Of a DNA stretch of 64,000 nucleotides, positions 23,027 to 33,677 are shown piece by piece. The notes beneath the pieces were generated by a model. The model saw only the letters and a list, made by a program, of their open reading frames with translations. It had not been told where the DNA came from and searched no databases. Each line of letters begins with the position of its first letter. Position 1 is the stretch's first letter. The stretch covers positions 1,804,001 through 1,868,000 of the forward strand of contig NZ_CP062006.1 of NCBI RefSeq assembly GCF_017487345.1, read 5' to 3'. This DNA comes from Brevundimonas pondensis. GTDB lineage: Bacteria > Pseudomonadota > Alphaproteobacteria > Caulobacterales > Caulobacteraceae. The translations under genes and the position numbers were made by a program.

Positions 23027-24042
23027 TCTTTCGATTCCTTCGCGCCCTTCTTCTGGGACGCCTGTTTGGACAGCCACACAGTCTCGCGCAAGAATTGACG
23101 CAGGGGTTTGGCGGGGTAGCCGGACCAGATCTCGCCCGGCGGAATATTAGCCAGGACGCCGCCGCCGGCCGCGACGCGCGCGCCTTCACCGATGGCGATG
23201 TGGTCGCCCACGCCCGCCCGGCCGCCGAAGATGCAGTTGTCTCCCGTCGTGACCGAGCCCGAGATGCCGGTGTGGGCCGCCATCAGATTGTTGCGGCCGA
23301 TGACGCAGTTGTGGCCGATCATGACCAGGTTATCGATCTTGGTGTTCTCACCGATGACCGTGTCGTCATAGGCGCCGCGGTCGATGCAGGAGTTGGCGCC
23401 GACGGTGACGCCGTCCTGCAAGATGACCCGACCCAGTTGCGGGATGTCCACCGGTCCGGTCTTCGACCCGGCGGCGCCGAAGCCGGCCTCGCCGACCCGT
23501 GCGCCCGCCAGCAGCTTCACCCGGTCACCCAGCAGGGCGAAGCCGATGGTGACGCCCGGACTGATCAGGCAGTCGCGGCCGATCTGGACGCCGGGCCCGA
23601 TGACCGTATTGGCGCCAATGCGTGTGCCTCGTCCGATGCGGACGCCTTCGCCCAGCACCACGCCAGGCTCGATCACCACAGTGTCGTCCTCGGCGGCCTC
23701 GGCAGGGGTGGTCGCGCGATCCAGGCGGATCGGACGGTGCAGCAAGGCGGACGCCCGCGCCCAGCTCGCCTGCGCCTCGCCCGAGACGATGACGGCGGCG
23801 TCCGCGGGCGCCAGGTCCACAGCGGACGCTGGCACGATTACGCAGCCAGCCTTGGTCTCGGCCAGAGCGGCGGCGAACTTGCGATCGCCCAGAAACGCAA
23901 TCGCGCCCCGGTCCGCTGTGGACAGGGGCGCAACGGCCGAGATGACGACTTCGCCGCCCCGAACCACCTCCCCGCCGATATGCTCGGCGAGGGCGGCGAC
24001 CGTCAGGGGCGACAGGGTCTCAAAGAACCTCGGATCGGGCAT
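23023..24042 (-). CDS. lpxD: UDP-3-O-acylglucosamine N-acyltransferase
   Basis: Third step of lipid A synthesis: adds an N-linked 3-hydroxyacyl chain. The 339-residue protein has an N-terminal uridine-binding domain (residues 1-100) and a long left-handed beta helix with repeated hexapeptides such as VVIEPGVVLGEGVRIGRGTRIG. The catalytic His is in NLVMIGHNCVIGRNN near residue 250. The skp-like gene ends 8 bases upstream. Confidence 0.96.
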   Translation of the reverse strand: MPDPRFFETLSPLTVAALAEHIGGEVVRGGEVVISAVAPLSTADRGAIAFLGDRKFAAALAETKAGCVIVPASAVDLAPADAAVIVSGEAQASWARASALLHRPIRLDRATTPAEAAEDDTVVIEPGVVLGEGVRIGRGTRIGANTVIGPGVQIGRDCLISPGVTIGFALLGDRVKLLAGARVGEAGFGAAGSKTGPVDIPQLGRVILQDGVTVGANSCIDRGAYDDTVIGENTKIDNLVMIGHNCVIGRNNLMAAHTGISGSVTTGDNCIFGGRAGVGDHIAIGEGARVAAGGGVLANIPPGEIWSGYPAKPLRQFLRETVWLSKQASQKKGAKESKE

Positions 24043-24050
24043 GGCCCGTC

Positions 24051-24632
24051 TTACGACTGCGGTTGGGCCGGAACCGGCATGCGGTTGAAGGTCAACGACG
24101 GCAAGCTGGTGTTCAGGCGCTGAACCACGACGTCGGTGATGTCCATCGCCGGGTTAACGTAGGCGACGCTCTCGCTGCGCAGCAGCACGCCGCAACCGCG
24201 CTCTTGATAAACCGCCATGATGATCGGACGGGCGGCGTCCTCGATGGCCTTGGCCTGAACGCCCTGAGTGTAGCGCAGTTCGGCATCGCGGGTCTGCTCG
24301 AGCTGCTGAGCTTCCTGTGCACGCTGCTGCAGTTGCTGGCGACGCTGATTCAGCTGGTCCGCCGGGATGGTGGCGGCGCCTTGCTGCAAGGCCTGATACT
24401 CGGTCTGGATCTGTTGCGAGTAGGGCTGCAGCTCGCCGCGAACTTCTTGCAGCAGTTGAACCATACGATTCTGCAGTGCTTGGCCCGCGGCCGAACCGAG
24501 CAGAATCTGCTCGCCGGAAACCACGCAGACGCCCGGCAGTACGGGGCCCGGGTTTTGCGGCGCGTCCTGAGCCAGGGCGGACGAAGCAACGAGAGTGGCG
24601 GCGGCGAAGGCGCCGATAGCGAACAGTTTCAT
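24051..24632 (-). CDS. skp: OmpH/Skp-family periplasmic chaperone
   Basis: The 193-residue protein has signal peptide MKLFAIGAFAAATLVASSALAQ, then a Pro-rich start, the first strand PGVCVVSGEQILLGSAAGQAL and a long Gln/Glu-rich coiled coil (about residues 60-130, with QLNQRRQQLQQRAQEAQQLEQ-type sequence shortened here) as in Skp, which forms a jellyfish-like trimer holding unfolded outer membrane proteins. The gene lies between bamA and lpxD, the usual place for skp. Confidence 0.9.
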   Translation of the reverse strand: MKLFAIGAFAAATLVASSALAQDAPQNPGPVLPGVCVVSGEQILLGSAAGQALQNRMVQLLQEVRGELQPYSQQIQTEYQALQQGAATIPADQLNQRRQQLQQRAQEAQQLEQTRDAELRYTQGVQAKAIEDAARPIIMAVYQERGCGVLLRSESVAYVNPAMDITDVVVQRLNTSLPSLTFNRMPVPAQPQS

Positions 24633-24664
24633 CTTGAACCTTTGAGCAGTCTGGAAGGCTGCGG

Positions 24665-27088
24665 TTAGAACTGGGTCGAGGTGGAGAAGCGGAAAGTCTC
24701 GGTCTTGTCGTAGTCTTCCTTCGACAGGACCTTGGACAGGTCGAAACGGATCGGCCCCATCGGGGACCGCCAGTGGATGCTGACGCCGGCGGCGGCGCGT
24801 AGCGCCAGATCATCCACGATGTTCGCGTTCGGCAAACCCGTGGTCGTATCGGTCTTGTACCGATCGTCCAGCATCCCAATCGTGCCGAAATCGGCGAACA
24901 GCGAGGTCTTGATGCCGTATTCTTCCGGCAGGTAGTTGGGCACCGTCAGTTCAACCGTGCCGATGGCGTAGAAGTTGCCGCCCAGAGCATCGGTCGTGGT
25001 CAGATCGCGAGCCCCCATACCCGCCGTTTCAAAGCCGCGGAAGCTGTTACCGCCCTTGAAGAAGCGGTCATTGATCCGGATCGGATCGCCGTTCCAGCCC
25101 GACACATAGCCGGTCGAGCCCTGAACGCTGACAGTCCAGTTCGGGCGAATGCCCCAGTACCAGGCTGCGTCAGCTTCGGTCTTGATGTAGTTCACGTCGC
25201 CGCCGATACCGGCGAAGTCCTGGCGGAGCGACGCCGTCCAGCCCCGCGTCGGCCGCACCGGATCATTCCGGCGATCGACCATCAGGGTGTAACCGGCCGA
25301 CGAGTTCATAAAGGAACCGGCCTGCTCACACAGCGCCGACGAACCGGTGCCATTGCAGTAGCCGGCCGGGATAAGAACCTCGTCGTCCTTCAGGAAGTAG
25401 CGCAGGCTGAACAGCGAGTAGCCATTCAGCGGATAGCTGAGACGCAAGCCGCCACCCGTCGAACGATAGTCATACGACGAGTATTCGCTGAGGTCGTACC
25501 GCGTGTGGAACAGGTCGAAACCGGCGCGCAGGTCACGACCCAGGAACTTCGGCTCGGTGAAACGGAAATCGATCTGCTGGCGCAGCGAGCCCCACTCGGC
25601 ACGCGCCACGACGTTCTGGCCCCGACCGCGGAAGTTGCGCTGGGTCACGCCCAGGTTCAGCACGAAGGAGTCAACCGAGCTGAAGCCCGCGCCGACCGAC
25701 AGTTCGCCCGTCGGCTGTTCCTGCACGGTGACATTGACGACAGAACGGTCGGGTGCGCTGCCACGCGTCTCCTCGATCGTGACGTCCTTGAAGAAACCCA
25801 GGGCGCGCAGATTGTTGCGCGAACGCTCGACCAGGCTGCGGTTGAAGGCGTCGCCTTCGCCCACCATCAGCTCGCGCCGGATGACCGAATCCAGGGTCTG
25901 GGTGTTGCCGACGACATTGATGCGGTCGATGTAGACCCGCTGGCCTTCCTTCAGATTGAAGGTCACATCGACCGTGTCGGTCTCGGGATTGGCGCGATAG
26001 CTGGGGTTGATCTCGACAAAGGCGTAGCCCGCCGAACCCGCCGCAAAGGTCAGGGCGTCGACGGCGTTCTCGATGCGATCACTCTCATACAGGTCACCCG
26101 AACGGATCGGCAGAAGACGCTGCAGGAAGTCGGCGTTGAGGCGATCATTCTCGGTCACGACCTTGACCTCGCCGAACTTGTAGCGATCCCCTTCATCCAT
26201 CGTGACCGTCATGCCGAAGGCGCTGCCGTCCGGCTTCAGTTCAGCGACGGACGACAGGATACGGAAGTCGTAATAGCCCCGGTTCGTGTAGAACTTCCGC
26301 AGTTGCTCCCGATCATAATCCAGACGATTCGGGTCGTAATTGTCGTTCGAGCTGAACAGACGCCACCACTGCGATTGCTTGGTCACCATGACCTCACGCA
26401 GATCGCTGTCGGAGAAGGCCTGATTGCCCAGGAAGGTGATGGCCGCCACGCCCGTTTCCGGGCCTTCATCGATTTCAAACACCACGTCGACGCGGTTTTG
26501 CTCCAGCTGGACCAGCTTCGGCGTCACCGTGGCCGAGATACGACCCGACAGACGATAGAGTTCAATAATCTTGCCGACATCCTCCTGGACGCGGGCGCGC
26601 GTATAGATGCCGCGCGGCTTGATCGTGACTTCATCCTGAAGCTTCTTCAGGGTGAGCGCCTTGTTCCCCTCGAACGTCACCTGATTGATAATCGGGTTCT
26701 CGACGATCTCGACGATCAGGTCACCGTTCGGCTGCAGGCCCAGTTGCACGTTGGCGAACAGGCCGGTGCGCGACAGGGTGCGAACCGCCACGTCGATTGT
26801 GGCGGCATCGACCGTGTCGCCGGGCTGGATCGGCAGATAGGACAGGACCGTGGTCTGGTCGATGCGCTGGTTGCCGCGCACCACGATGCGGTTGACGACA
26901 GCACGATCCTCAGCCGGGGCCGCGACCGTCACTTGCGGGTCCTGCTGGGCGGCGGCCGGCGCTGCGACGGGCGCGGTCTGGGCCAGGGCCGGTCCGGCCA
27001 GGCCGGCGGCGACTGCCAGCGCCAGAGCGCTGGGTCCAAGGATACGGCCACGGGTTCGGATCATGAGGCGACTGTCGTTCTGAATCAT
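24665..27088 (-). CDS. bamA: Outer membrane protein assembly factor BamA
   Basis: Central beta-barrel of the BAM machine that inserts outer membrane proteins. The roughly 807-residue product has a signal peptide (RILGPSALALAVAAGLAGPALAQ), a Gln/Ala linker, five POTRA domains (first VNRIVVRGNQRIDQTTVLSY, last RVYIDRINVVGNTQTLDSVI) and a 16-strand barrel ending in Phe (TSTQF), the recognition signal for its own insertion. KGGNSFRGFETAGMG is the conserved VRGF/Y-type loop. The start is uncertain: GTG 27121, ATG 27088 and ATG 27064 are in frame; the signal peptide fits the shorter ones. Confidence 0.96.
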   Translation of the reverse strand: MIQNDSRLMIRTRGRILGPSALALAVAAGLAGPALAQTAPVAAPAAAQQDPQVTVAAPAEDRAVVNRIVVRGNQRIDQTTVLSYLPIQPGDTVDAATIDVAVRTLSRTGLFANVQLGLQPNGDLIVEIVENPIINQVTFEGNKALTLKKLQDEVTIKPRGIYTRARVQEDVGKIIELYRLSGRISATVTPKLVQLEQNRVDVVFEIDEGPETGVAAITFLGNQAFSDSDLREVMVTKQSQWWRLFSSNDNYDPNRLDYDREQLRKFYTNRGYYDFRILSSVAELKPDGSAFGMTVTMDEGDRYKFGEVKVVTENDRLNADFLQRLLPIRSGDLYESDRIENAVDALTFAAGSAGYAFVEINPSYRANPETDTVDVTFNLKEGQRVYIDRINVVGNTQTLDSVIRRELMVGEGDAFNRSLVERSRNNLRALGFFKDVTIEETRGSAPDRSVVNVTVQEQPTGELSVGAGFSSVDSFVLNLGVTQRNFRGRGQNVVARAEWGSLRQQIDFRFTEPKFLGRDLRAGFDLFHTRYDLSEYSSYDYRSTGGGLRLSYPLNGYSLFSLRYFLKDDEVLIPAGYCNGTGSSALCEQAGSFMNSSAGYTLMVDRRNDPVRPTRGWTASLRQDFAGIGGDVNYIKTEADAAWYWGIRPNWTVSVQGSTGYVSGWNGDPIRINDRFFKGGNSFRGFETAGMGARDLTTTDALGGNFYAIGTVELTVPNYLPEEYGIKTSLFADFGTIGMLDDRYKTDTTTGLPNANIVDDLALRAAAGVSIHWRSPMGPIRFDLSKVLSKEDYDKTETFRFSTSTQF

Positions 27089-27117
27089 TCGGGGAACCAT
27101 CGGGGGCTGGCGTCGGC

Positions 27118-28335
27118 TCACGAGACGAGCCCGCCGAGGAATTTGAAGAGATTGAGTTTCTGCAGGTCGTTCCAGGTGGCGAACAACATTAAACTGGCCA
27201 GCAAAGCAAGGCCGACGCGATATCCCGCCTCCTGAACCCTGGCGGCCACCGGCCGACGCGCCACCGCCTCATAGGCGTAAAACATCAGATGCCCCCCATC
27301 CAGCACCGGAACGGGCAGCAGATTAAGAAAACCGATTCCGACCGAAAGTATGGCGGCGAAGCTGGTCAGCGTCAGCAGGAGATTTCCCGCCATGGCCAGC
27401 GGGTCGGGATTGGCGGCCACCGCGGCGTTGGTCAGGGCGCCCGAGGCCTTGGCGATGCCCAGCGGTCCGCTGAACTGGTCGCCCGATTCGCGACCGGTGA
27501 AGATGCGGCCGATATAGGTGAAGGTCGTGCTCAGGATGGCGCCGGTTTCCTTGAACCCCTGCCCAACAGCGGCGACCGGGCCGTAGCGAACGTGGCGCAC
27601 CTCGTCGCGGCTGGAACCCAGGCCAAGCCCGATGCGACCGACGGAAACCCGGCCGGCAATGGGGTCGTTCTCGACCCGGCGCTCCGGCGTGGCGGTCAGT
27701 TGAACGTCAGCGCCCGCACGCTCAACCGTGAACTGCACCGGGTCGCCGCTGCTCAGAGCCACAACGCGCGTCACCTCGCCGCCATCGGCGATCAGCTTGC
27801 CGTTGACGCGCGTGATCAGGTCGCCCGGCAGGAACCCGGCGGCGGCGGCAGGCGAATCCGCCTGCACCTGCACGACGCGCGCAGGACGAAGCTCGACCCC
27901 GACCAGGCTGAACAACAGGGTGAAGATGAAGATAGCCAGCACGAAATTGGCGAAGGGGCCGCCGGCAACGACCAGGGCCCGCTGCCACAGGGGCTTGAAA
28001 TACAGATAGTCCTTCTCGGCGCCGACCCCATGCTCAGCGACCACTTCCTTCTTCAGGGCGTCCAGCCCGGCCTTGTCGGGCACGCCCGTCGCGTCCAGAT
28101 CACCGGCGAACTTCACGTAGCCGCCCAGCGGCAGCCAGCCCAGGCGCCATTCCACGCCACGCTTGTCTGTGCGTTGAAAGATGGCGCGACCGAAACCGAT
28201 AGAAAAACGCTCCATCTTCACGCCGAAGGCGCGCGCCGTCAGGAAGTGCCCCAGTTCGTGGACAGTGACGACCAGGGTCAGCACCAGCAGGAACGGCACG
28301 ACATAGATCAGGGCCTGCCCGATAATTCCTAGCAT
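27118..28335 (-). CDS. rseP: Site-2 zinc metalloprotease RseP
   Basis: Cuts membrane proteins inside the bilayer, classically an anti-sigma factor in the envelope stress pathway. HELGH in the first membrane helix (near residue 27) binds zinc, a PDZ domain follows (ADSPAAAAGFLPGDLITRVNG, about 165-185), and the LPVPVLDGGHLMF motif near 350 supplies the third ligand. The product has about 405 residues. I chose the ATG at 28335; a GTG 9 bases upstream is also possible. Located between dxr and bamA as in many alphaproteobacteria. Confidence 0.95.
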   Translation of the reverse strand: MLGIIGQALIYVVPFLLVLTLVVTVHELGHFLTARAFGVKMERFSIGFGRAIFQRTDKRGVEWRLGWLPLGGYVKFAGDLDATGVPDKAGLDALKKEVVAEHGVGAEKDYLYFKPLWQRALVVAGGPFANFVLAIFIFTLLFSLVGVELRPARVVQVQADSPAAAAGFLPGDLITRVNGKLIADGGEVTRVVALSSGDPVQFTVERAGADVQLTATPERRVENDPIAGRVSVGRIGLGLGSSRDEVRHVRYGPVAAVGQGFKETGAILSTTFTYIGRIFTGRESGDQFSGPLGIAKASGALTNAAVAANPDPLAMAGNLLLTLTSFAAILSVGIGFLNLLPVPVLDGGHLMFYAYEAVARRPVAARVQEAGYRVGLALLASLMLFATWNDLQKLNLFKFLGGLVS

Positions 28336-28358
28336 GCCGGTCACTGTCTCCGTCGCCC

Positions 28359-29555
28359 TCAGGCAGCAATCGCGAGCGAGGCGATAATGTCGTTCGCGAT
28401 CCGTCGGGCCGCCGCGTCCACGGCCAGAGCCGCGTCGCAGGCGTCGTCGGAACCGGAATCCATCCCCGCATTCGTCGCGCGCTCCAAGGTGTCCGCGACG
28501 ACTGCGGCAATATTGAGAAAGCCCAGCCGACGGTCAAGGAAAGCGAGAGCCGCCACCTCGTTGGCCGCGTTGAAGACGATGGGCGCCACGCCGCCCGCCG
28601 CCAGGGCCTCGCGCGCCAGCCGCAGGGCCGGGAACCGCGTCATATCGGGCGCCTCAAAGGTCAGACGCCCCAGAGCCGCCAAATCCAGCTTCGGCGCGGG
28701 CCATGCCATCCGGTCAGGCCAAGCCAGGGCGCAAGCGATCGGCGTCTTCATGTCCGGCGGCCCCATCTGAGCCAGAGTCGAACCATCCACATATTCCACA
28801 AGGCTGTGGATGATTGATTCCGGATGGACGACCACATCGATCCTGTCGCCGCTCATGGCGAACAGATAGGCGGCCTCGATCAGCTCCAGGCCCTTGTTGG
28901 CCATGGTGGCGCTGTCGACCGAAATCTTGGCGCCCATGCTCCAGTTCGGGTGAGCCACCGCCTGTTCGGGTGTGATGCGGCCCATGGCCTCGCGCGGCAG
29001 GGTGCGGAACGGCCCACCGGAGGCGGTCAGCACCAGCTTCGACACCTGTTCGGGCGCCTCGGCGGGAAAGACCTGGAAAATGGCGGAATGTTCGGAATCG
29101 ACCGGGATCAGCTTGCCGCCACTGCGCCCCACCCGCTCGATCAACGCCGGACCGCAACAGACCAAGCTTTCCTTGTTCGCCAGGGCCAGGGTCGCGCCCG
29201 TGCCGGCTGCGGCCCAGGCCGAGCGCAAGCCCGCCGAGCCGACGATAGAGGCCATAACCCAGTCAACGGGCCGCGTCGCGGCCTCGACAATGGCTTCAGG
29301 GCCAGCGGCGACCTCGACATCGGTCCCCGCCAGAGCGTCGCGCAGTTCACTCAGACGCGCGGGATCAGCCGTCACCGCCAGCCTGGGCCGCCAACGCCGG
29401 GCCTGCTCGGCCAGCCGGGCGATGTTGGCGCCGCCGGTCAGGACCTCGACCTGAAACGCGCCCGAACCGGCCTGTTCGGCCTGATCCATCAGGTCCAGCG
29501 TCGATGTCCCGACCGAGCCGGTCGAGCCCAGCACGCTGATCTTGCGGGCAATCAT
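28359..29555 (-). CDS. dxr: 1-deoxy-D-xylulose-5-phosphate reductoisomerase
   Basis: Second step of the MEP isoprenoid pathway, making MEP with NADPH; it supplies the precursor used by uppS and miaA. The 398-residue protein has the NADPH site [17 protein letters not shown] at the start, [12 protein letters not shown] near 120, [11 protein letters not shown] near 148 and [14 protein letters not shown] near 180. I chose the ATG at 29555, which overlaps the cdsA stop (ATGA); the long open frame upstream lies in cdsA. Confidence 0.97.
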   Translation of the reverse strand: MIARKISVLGSTGSVGTSTLDLMDQAEQAGSGAFQVEVLTGGANIARLAEQARRWRPRLAVTADPARLSELRDALAGTDVEVAAGPEAIVEAATRPVDWVMASIVGSAGLRSAWAAAGTGATLALANKESLVCCGPALIERVGRSGGKLIPVDSEHSAIFQVFPAEAPEQVSKLVLTASGGPFRTLPREAMGRITPEQAVAHPNWSMGAKISVDSATMANKGLELIEAAYLFAMSGDRIDVVVHPESIIHSLVEYVDGSTLAQMGPPDMKTPIACALAWPDRMAWPAPKLDLAALGRLTFEAPDMTRFPALRLAREALAAGGVAPIVFNAANEVAALAFLDRRLGFLNIAAVVADTLERATNAGMDSGSDDACDAALAVDAAARRIANDIIASLAIAA

Positions 29556-30370
29556 GCGCCCTGCCCCAGCATCAGAACGATCACACGCCCCGCCGCCACG
29601 ACCACAACCGCGAACATCAGACCGTCGACCCGGTCCAGCAGGCCACCGTGGCCGGGAATGATGTTGCCGGCGTCCTTCACCCCGAAACGTCGCTTCAGCG
29701 CCGATTCCCACAGGTCGCCAGCCATGGTGGCCAGGGCCGCCGCCAGACCGAGGACACCGCCCCAGAAGATATTGAGCCGGCCCATTTCCAGCCAACCCGC
29801 CATGGCGGCGCCGGCGACCATCCCCGCCAACAAGCCGCCGATGAAACCGGACCAGGTCTTGTTGGGTGAAAAGCGCGGCCACAGCTTGGGGCCGCCCACG
29901 GCGCTACCGACCAGATAGGCCAGGATGTCGGAAGCCCAGGCCACGGCGAAGACCAGCACCGTCCAGTACAGGCCCTGGGCCGCGTTCAGGTCTCGCAACC
30001 AGATCAGCAGGACGCAGGGCCAGCCGAGGTAGAGCACGCCATAGGCTGCATCCAGCGCCTGGCCGCCGCGTGAACGCGCGAACAAACCCGCCGCCAGAGC
30101 GCCGAAGACCAGCAGGATCAAGGCGAGAGAAATCTGTCCGATATGGGCGGCGATCACGGCGGTGATCAGCGCCAGGGCCACCGCCGCTCCGACTGACCGC
30201 CAGATACGCGGCGCGCTCATTCGCGCCCATTCAAAGGCCAGCAGACCGCACGCCGCCACCACCAGGGCGCAGAACCAGGCCCCGCCAGCCCAGGTCGCCA
30301 GGACGGCGGCCGGCGCCAGCACCACGGCCGAAGCCGCTCTCAGGCCGATATCGCCGATCTTCAACGCCAT
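29552..30370 (-). CDS. cdsA: Phosphatidate cytidylyltransferase
   Basis: Makes CDP-diacylglycerol from phosphatidate and CTP, the branch point of phospholipid synthesis in the inner membrane. The 272-residue protein has about 7-8 helices and ends with the signature [28 protein letters not shown]. The start ATG shares a base with the uppS stop (TGATG), so translation is likely coupled. Confidence 0.96.
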   Translation of the reverse strand: MALKIGDIGLRAASAVVLAPAAVLATWAGGAWFCALVVAACGLLAFEWARMSAPRIWRSVGAAVALALITAVIAAHIGQISLALILLVFGALAAGLFARSRGGQALDAAYGVLYLGWPCVLLIWLRDLNAAQGLYWTVLVFAVAWASDILAYLVGSAVGGPKLWPRFSPNKTWSGFIGGLLAGMVAGAAMAGWLEMGRLNIFWGGVLGLAAALATMAGDLWESALKRRFGVKDAGNIIPGHGGLLDRVDGLMFAVVVVAAGRVIVLMLGQGA

Positions 30371-31134
30371 CAGCCAGCCGCCTTTACGACGGGTGCGTCC
30401 GTCAGCACGTCGCGACCGCCATAGCGCCGTTCGCGATTGCCATAGAGGGCGATCGCCTCGCCCAACGCCTCGGCCCCATAGTCGGGCCACAGGATGTCCT
30501 GGAACACCAGCTCGGCATAGGCGGCCTCCCATAACAGGAAGTTGGACAGCCGCTGCTCGCCCGATGTCCGCACGATCAAATCCACCGGCGGCGCCCCGGC
30601 TGTCGACAGACCCGCGCCCAGATCATCCTCGGTCACATCGCCTTCAAACAGACCCGCGCGTGCGCGATCCAGCAACCTCTGCGCGGCGTCGACCAGATCG
30701 GCCCGCCCTCCGTAGTTGAAGGCCACCTGCAACAGGAAACGGTCGTTGTGCGCCGTCTGAGCCTCGGCGCGATCGACGATAGCAGCGATGTCGCCGGGCA
30801 ATCCCTTGCGACGGCCCAGGACGCGTAAACGAACGCCGGAGGCCTCCAACCGCTTCAGGTCGCTGCCGACAAAGGACCGCACCAACCCCATCAGGTCCGA
30901 CACCTCGTCCGCCGGCCGGCTCCAGTTCTCGGTCGAGAAGCCGAAGACGGTCAGGCACCGCACGCCGAAGTCCGGCGCGGCCTTGATCGTGCGACGCAAG
31001 GCCTGCACGCCTTCGCGATGCCCCACGACGCGCGGCAGGCCCCGGCGCTCGGCCCAGCGACCGTTGCCGTCCATGATCAGGGCGACGTGACGTGGCCCCT
31101 TCTCAGGCGCCGTGGCGACGGTCTCGACCGACAT
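30370..31134 (-). CDS. uppS: Undecaprenyl diphosphate synthase
   Basis: Builds the C55 lipid carrier for peptidoglycan and O-antigen from FPP and IPP. The 254-residue protein has the catalytic HVALIMDGNGRWAERRGLPR near residue 16, VLTVFGFSTENWSRP near 60 and the C-terminal DLIVRTSGEQRLSNFLLWEAAYAELVF block; Asp and Arg of these motifs bind the diphosphate groups. Next to cdsA and dxr, so three isoprenoid and lipid genes are adjacent. Confidence 0.97.
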   Translation of the reverse strand: MSVETVATAPEKGPRHVALIMDGNGRWAERRGLPRVVGHREGVQALRRTIKAAPDFGVRCLTVFGFSTENWSRPADEVSDLMGLVRSFVGSDLKRLEASGVRLRVLGRRKGLPGDIAAIVDRAEAQTAHNDRFLLQVAFNYGGRADLVDAAQRLLDRARAGLFEGDVTEDDLGAGLSTAGAPPVDLIVRTSGEQRLSNFLLWEAAYAELVFQDILWPDYGAEALGEAIALYGNRERRYGGRDVLTDAPVVKAAG

Positions 31135-31163
31135 TCTGGAATCCCTCCTGACGCGTGCTGGCG

Positions 31164-31721
31164 TCAGACCTGCATGATCTCGGCTTCCTTGGTCTTCAGT
31201 GCCTCGTCAATGCGCTTGATGGCCCCGTCCGTGTCCTTCTGGACCTCGGTTTCCATCTTCTTCTGTTCGTCCTGGCTGATCTCGGTGGCCTTCTCGGCCT
31301 TCTTCAGGTCGTCGTTGGCGTCGCGGCGCACGTTACGCACGGCGATCTTCTGCTGTTCGGCATACTTGCTGGCCAGCTTGACCAGGTCCTTGCGGCGCTC
31401 CTCGGTCAACGGCGGCACGGGGATGCGCAGGGTCTGGCCGTCCACGATCGGATTCAGACCCAGGCCGGCCGCTCGAATGGCCTTCTCGACCGCCACGACC
31501 ATGCCCTTGTCCCAGACGCTGACGGAAATCATGCGCGGCTCAGGCACGCTGATCGCGGCTACAGCGTTCAGCGGCGAAGTCGAGCCGTAGGCCTCGACCT
31601 GGACCGGATCGAGCAAGCCTGCGTTGGCGCGTCCCGTCCGCAGACCGGCATACTCTTCCTTCAGCGCCGCGACGGACTTCTCCATACGGTCGCGATAGGT
31701 CTTGAGCTCGGGCTTGGCCAT
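31164..31721 (-). CDS. frr: Ribosome recycling factor
   Basis: Splits the post-termination ribosome together with EF-G. The 185-residue length and the segments [21 protein letters not shown] near 26 and [23 protein letters not shown] sequence near 105 are those of RRF; the three-helix bundle with an inserted alpha/beta domain is implied by the family. It lies 38 bases after pyrH, in the classical tsf-pyrH-frr order. Confidence 0.97.
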   Translation of the reverse strand: MAKPELKTYRDRMEKSVAALKEEYAGLRTGRANAGLLDPVQVEAYGSTSPLNAVAAISVPEPRMISVSVWDKGMVVAVEKAIRAAGLGLNPIVDGQTLRIPVPPLTEERRKDLVKLASKYAEQQKIAVRNVRRDANDDLKKAEKATEISQDEQKKMETEVQKDTDGAIKRIDEALKTKEAEIMQV

Positions 31722-31759
31722 GAGGATCTTCCTGGTCTGTCGTTCGGTTCGAGAGCCGC

Positions 31760-32503
31760 TCAGGCGGCCTTGTTGGTAATCACGGTGAAGGTGCCTTCAC
31801 CGCTCAGGGTCTTGCGCAGGGAACCTTCTTCACGGATCGAGAAGACCACGATCGGAATATCGCTGTCGCGCATCAGGGCGATGGCCGAGGCGTCCATGAC
31901 GCGCAGATCCTTGGCCAGCACTTCCTGATAGGTCAGGGTCTCATAACGGGTGGCGGTGGGATCCTTCTTGGGATCGGCGGTATAGACGCCATCCACGCTG
32001 GTGCCCTTGAGCAAGGCGTCGCAACCCATTTCGGCGGCGCGCAACGCGGCCCCCGAATCGGTCGTGAAGAAGGGCGCGCCCACGCCGGCGGCGAAGATCA
32101 CCACCCGCCCCTTCTCCAGATGCCGCATGGCGCGGCGACGGATGTAGGGTTCGGCGATGGCGGCCATCGGAATGGCGCTCTGGACCCGCGTATCGACGCC
32201 GATCTTCTCAAGCGCGCCCTGCATGGCCAGGGCGTTCATGATGGTGGCCAGCATGCCCATGTAGTCGGCGTTGGCGCGATCCATGCCCTCGGCAGCCTTG
32301 GACAAGCCACGGAAGATGTTGCCGCCACCGATAACCAGGCAGATTTCAACGCCCTGACGCGCCACTTGAGCAACGGCGGCCGCCACCACATCGACGGTCT
32401 TCATGTCGATGCCATAGGACTGATCGCCCATCAGGACCTCGCCCGAGACCTTCAGCAGGACGCGCTTGTAACGAAACTCGGAGGGGGCGTCGGGCATGGT
32501 CAT
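31760..32503 (-). CDS. pyrH: UMP kinase
   Basis: Phosphorylates UMP to UDP for nucleotide and UDP-sugar synthesis; bacterial UMP kinases are hexameric amino-acid-kinase-fold enzymes. [21 protein letters not shown] near the start, [11 protein letters not shown] near 63 and [22 protein letters not shown] near 170 match. I chose the ATG at 32503 ([10 protein letters not shown]); an ATG at 32497 or a longer frame to 32530 is possible. It lies between tsf, whose terminator is just upstream, and frr. Confidence 0.96.
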   Translation of the reverse strand: MTMPDAPSEFRYKRVLLKVSGEVLMGDQSYGIDMKTVDVVAAAVAQVARQGVEICLVIGGGNIFRGLSKAAEGMDRANADYMGMLATIMNALAMQGALEKIGVDTRVQSAIPMAAIAEPYIRRRAMRHLEKGRVVIFAAGVGAPFFTTDSGAALRAAEMGCDALLKGTSVDGVYTADPKKDPTATRYETLTYQEVLAKDLRVMDASAIALMRDSDIPIVVFSIREEGSLRKTLSGEGTFTVITNKAA

Positions 32504-32601
32504 GGGTCCGTGGATACAGGGGTTACGCATCCGCGCGAATGAATCGGCGGCTCATCATAGACGAAGGGCGCGCCGGCCATCAAAGCCGAACGCGCCCTTT
32601 T

Positions 32602-32626
32602 GAAAATTCTTCCCTTTCGGGAAGAA
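32602..32626 (-). terminator. Intrinsic terminator of rpsB-tsf
   Basis: On the minus strand the 8-bp stem TTCTTCCC / GGGAAGAA with a GAAA tetraloop is followed by TTTTC. It begins 9 bases after the tsf stop and would separate rpsB-tsf from pyrH, at least in part. Confidence 0.85.
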
Positions 32627-32635
32627 ACCTCGGTG

Positions 32636-33577
32636 TTAGTTGCCGCCGGTCATCGAGGCCACTTCAGCCGCGAAGTCGGGGGTCTCGACCTTCTCGACAC
32701 CTTCACCCAGAGCCAGGCGGACGAAGCCGGCCAGGCGCAGGTTCGAGGAGCCCAGTTCCTTGCCCGAGTTGGCGACCAGTTGTTCGATGGTCACGTCGGG
32801 GTCCATGACGAACGGCTGCTTCGACAGCACCACGTCTTTCTGGAACTTGTTGATCTGACCTTCCACGATCTTTTCGATCATGTTGTCGGGGCGGCCTTCT
32901 TCCTTGGCCTTTTCGATCAGAACAGCGCGTTCCTTCTCGATGGCGGCAGGGTCCAGGTCGTCGGTGTTCAGCGACAGCGGCGCCGTAGCGGCGACGTGCA
33001 TGGCGATCTTGCGGCCCAGTTCGCGCAGGGCGTCCTGGTCGCCTTCACCTTCCAGAGCCACCAGCACGCCGATGCGACCGACGCTGGGCGAGACGGCGTT
33101 GTGAACGTAGGTCGAAACCACACCCTCATCGACCGCCAGGCGAGCGGCGCGACGCAGTTGCATGTTCTCACCGATAGTGGCGATCAGCTGGGTCACTTCG
33201 TCCTGAACCGTACGGCCGTTTTCCAGGGTCGCGCCATGGATGGCGTCGACGCCGTCATGGTGCAGACCCAGTTGGGCGAACGACTTGGCTGCGGTCTGGA
33301 ACAGGTCGTTGCGGGCGACGAAATCGGTTTCCGCATTGAACTCGATGGCGGCGGCGACTTCGCCCTTGCCATCGGCGCGGACGGCGACGGCGACCAAGCC
33401 TTCAGCGGCGACACGGTCGGCCTTCTTGGCGGCCTTGGACAGACCCTTGGCGCGCAGCCAGTCGATTGCTGCTTCGATGTCGCCGTTGGTTTCCACCAGC
33501 GCCTTCTTGCAGTCCATCATGCCGACGCCCGAACGCTCGCGAAGTTCCTTCACGAGGGCGGCAGTGATCTCGGCCAT
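32636..33577 (-). CDS. tsf: Elongation factor Ts
   Basis: Recycles EF-Tu by releasing GDP. The 313-residue protein has the N-terminal UBA-like part [20 protein letters not shown] followed by [22 protein letters not shown], and the EF-Tu contact motif ETDFVARND near 80. I chose the ATG at 33577 since AGGAGAA lies upstream and the conserved sequence starts there. Follows rpsB after 100 bases, and a strong terminator follows. Confidence 0.97.
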   Translation of the reverse strand: MAEITAALVKELRERSGVGMMDCKKALVETNGDIEAAIDWLRAKGLSKAAKKADRVAAEGLVAVAVRADGKGEVAAAIEFNAETDFVARNDLFQTAAKSFAQLGLHHDGVDAIHGATLENGRTVQDEVTQLIATIGENMQLRRAARLAVDEGVVSTYVHNAVSPSVGRIGVLVALEGEGDQDALRELGRKIAMHVAATAPLSLNTDDLDPAAIEKERAVLIEKAKEEGRPDNMIEKIVEGQINKFQKDVVLSKQPFVMDPDVTIEQLVANSGKELGSSNLRLAGFVRLALGEGVEKVETPDFAAEVASMTGGN

Positions 33578-33677
33578 GTTCTTCTCCTGAAAATTCAAAT
33601 GAGCGGCCGGGCATGGATAGCCCGGCCGCATGTCAGTTTGGCGTAGGTCCGATCATCGACCGGACCCCGAGAGCGCC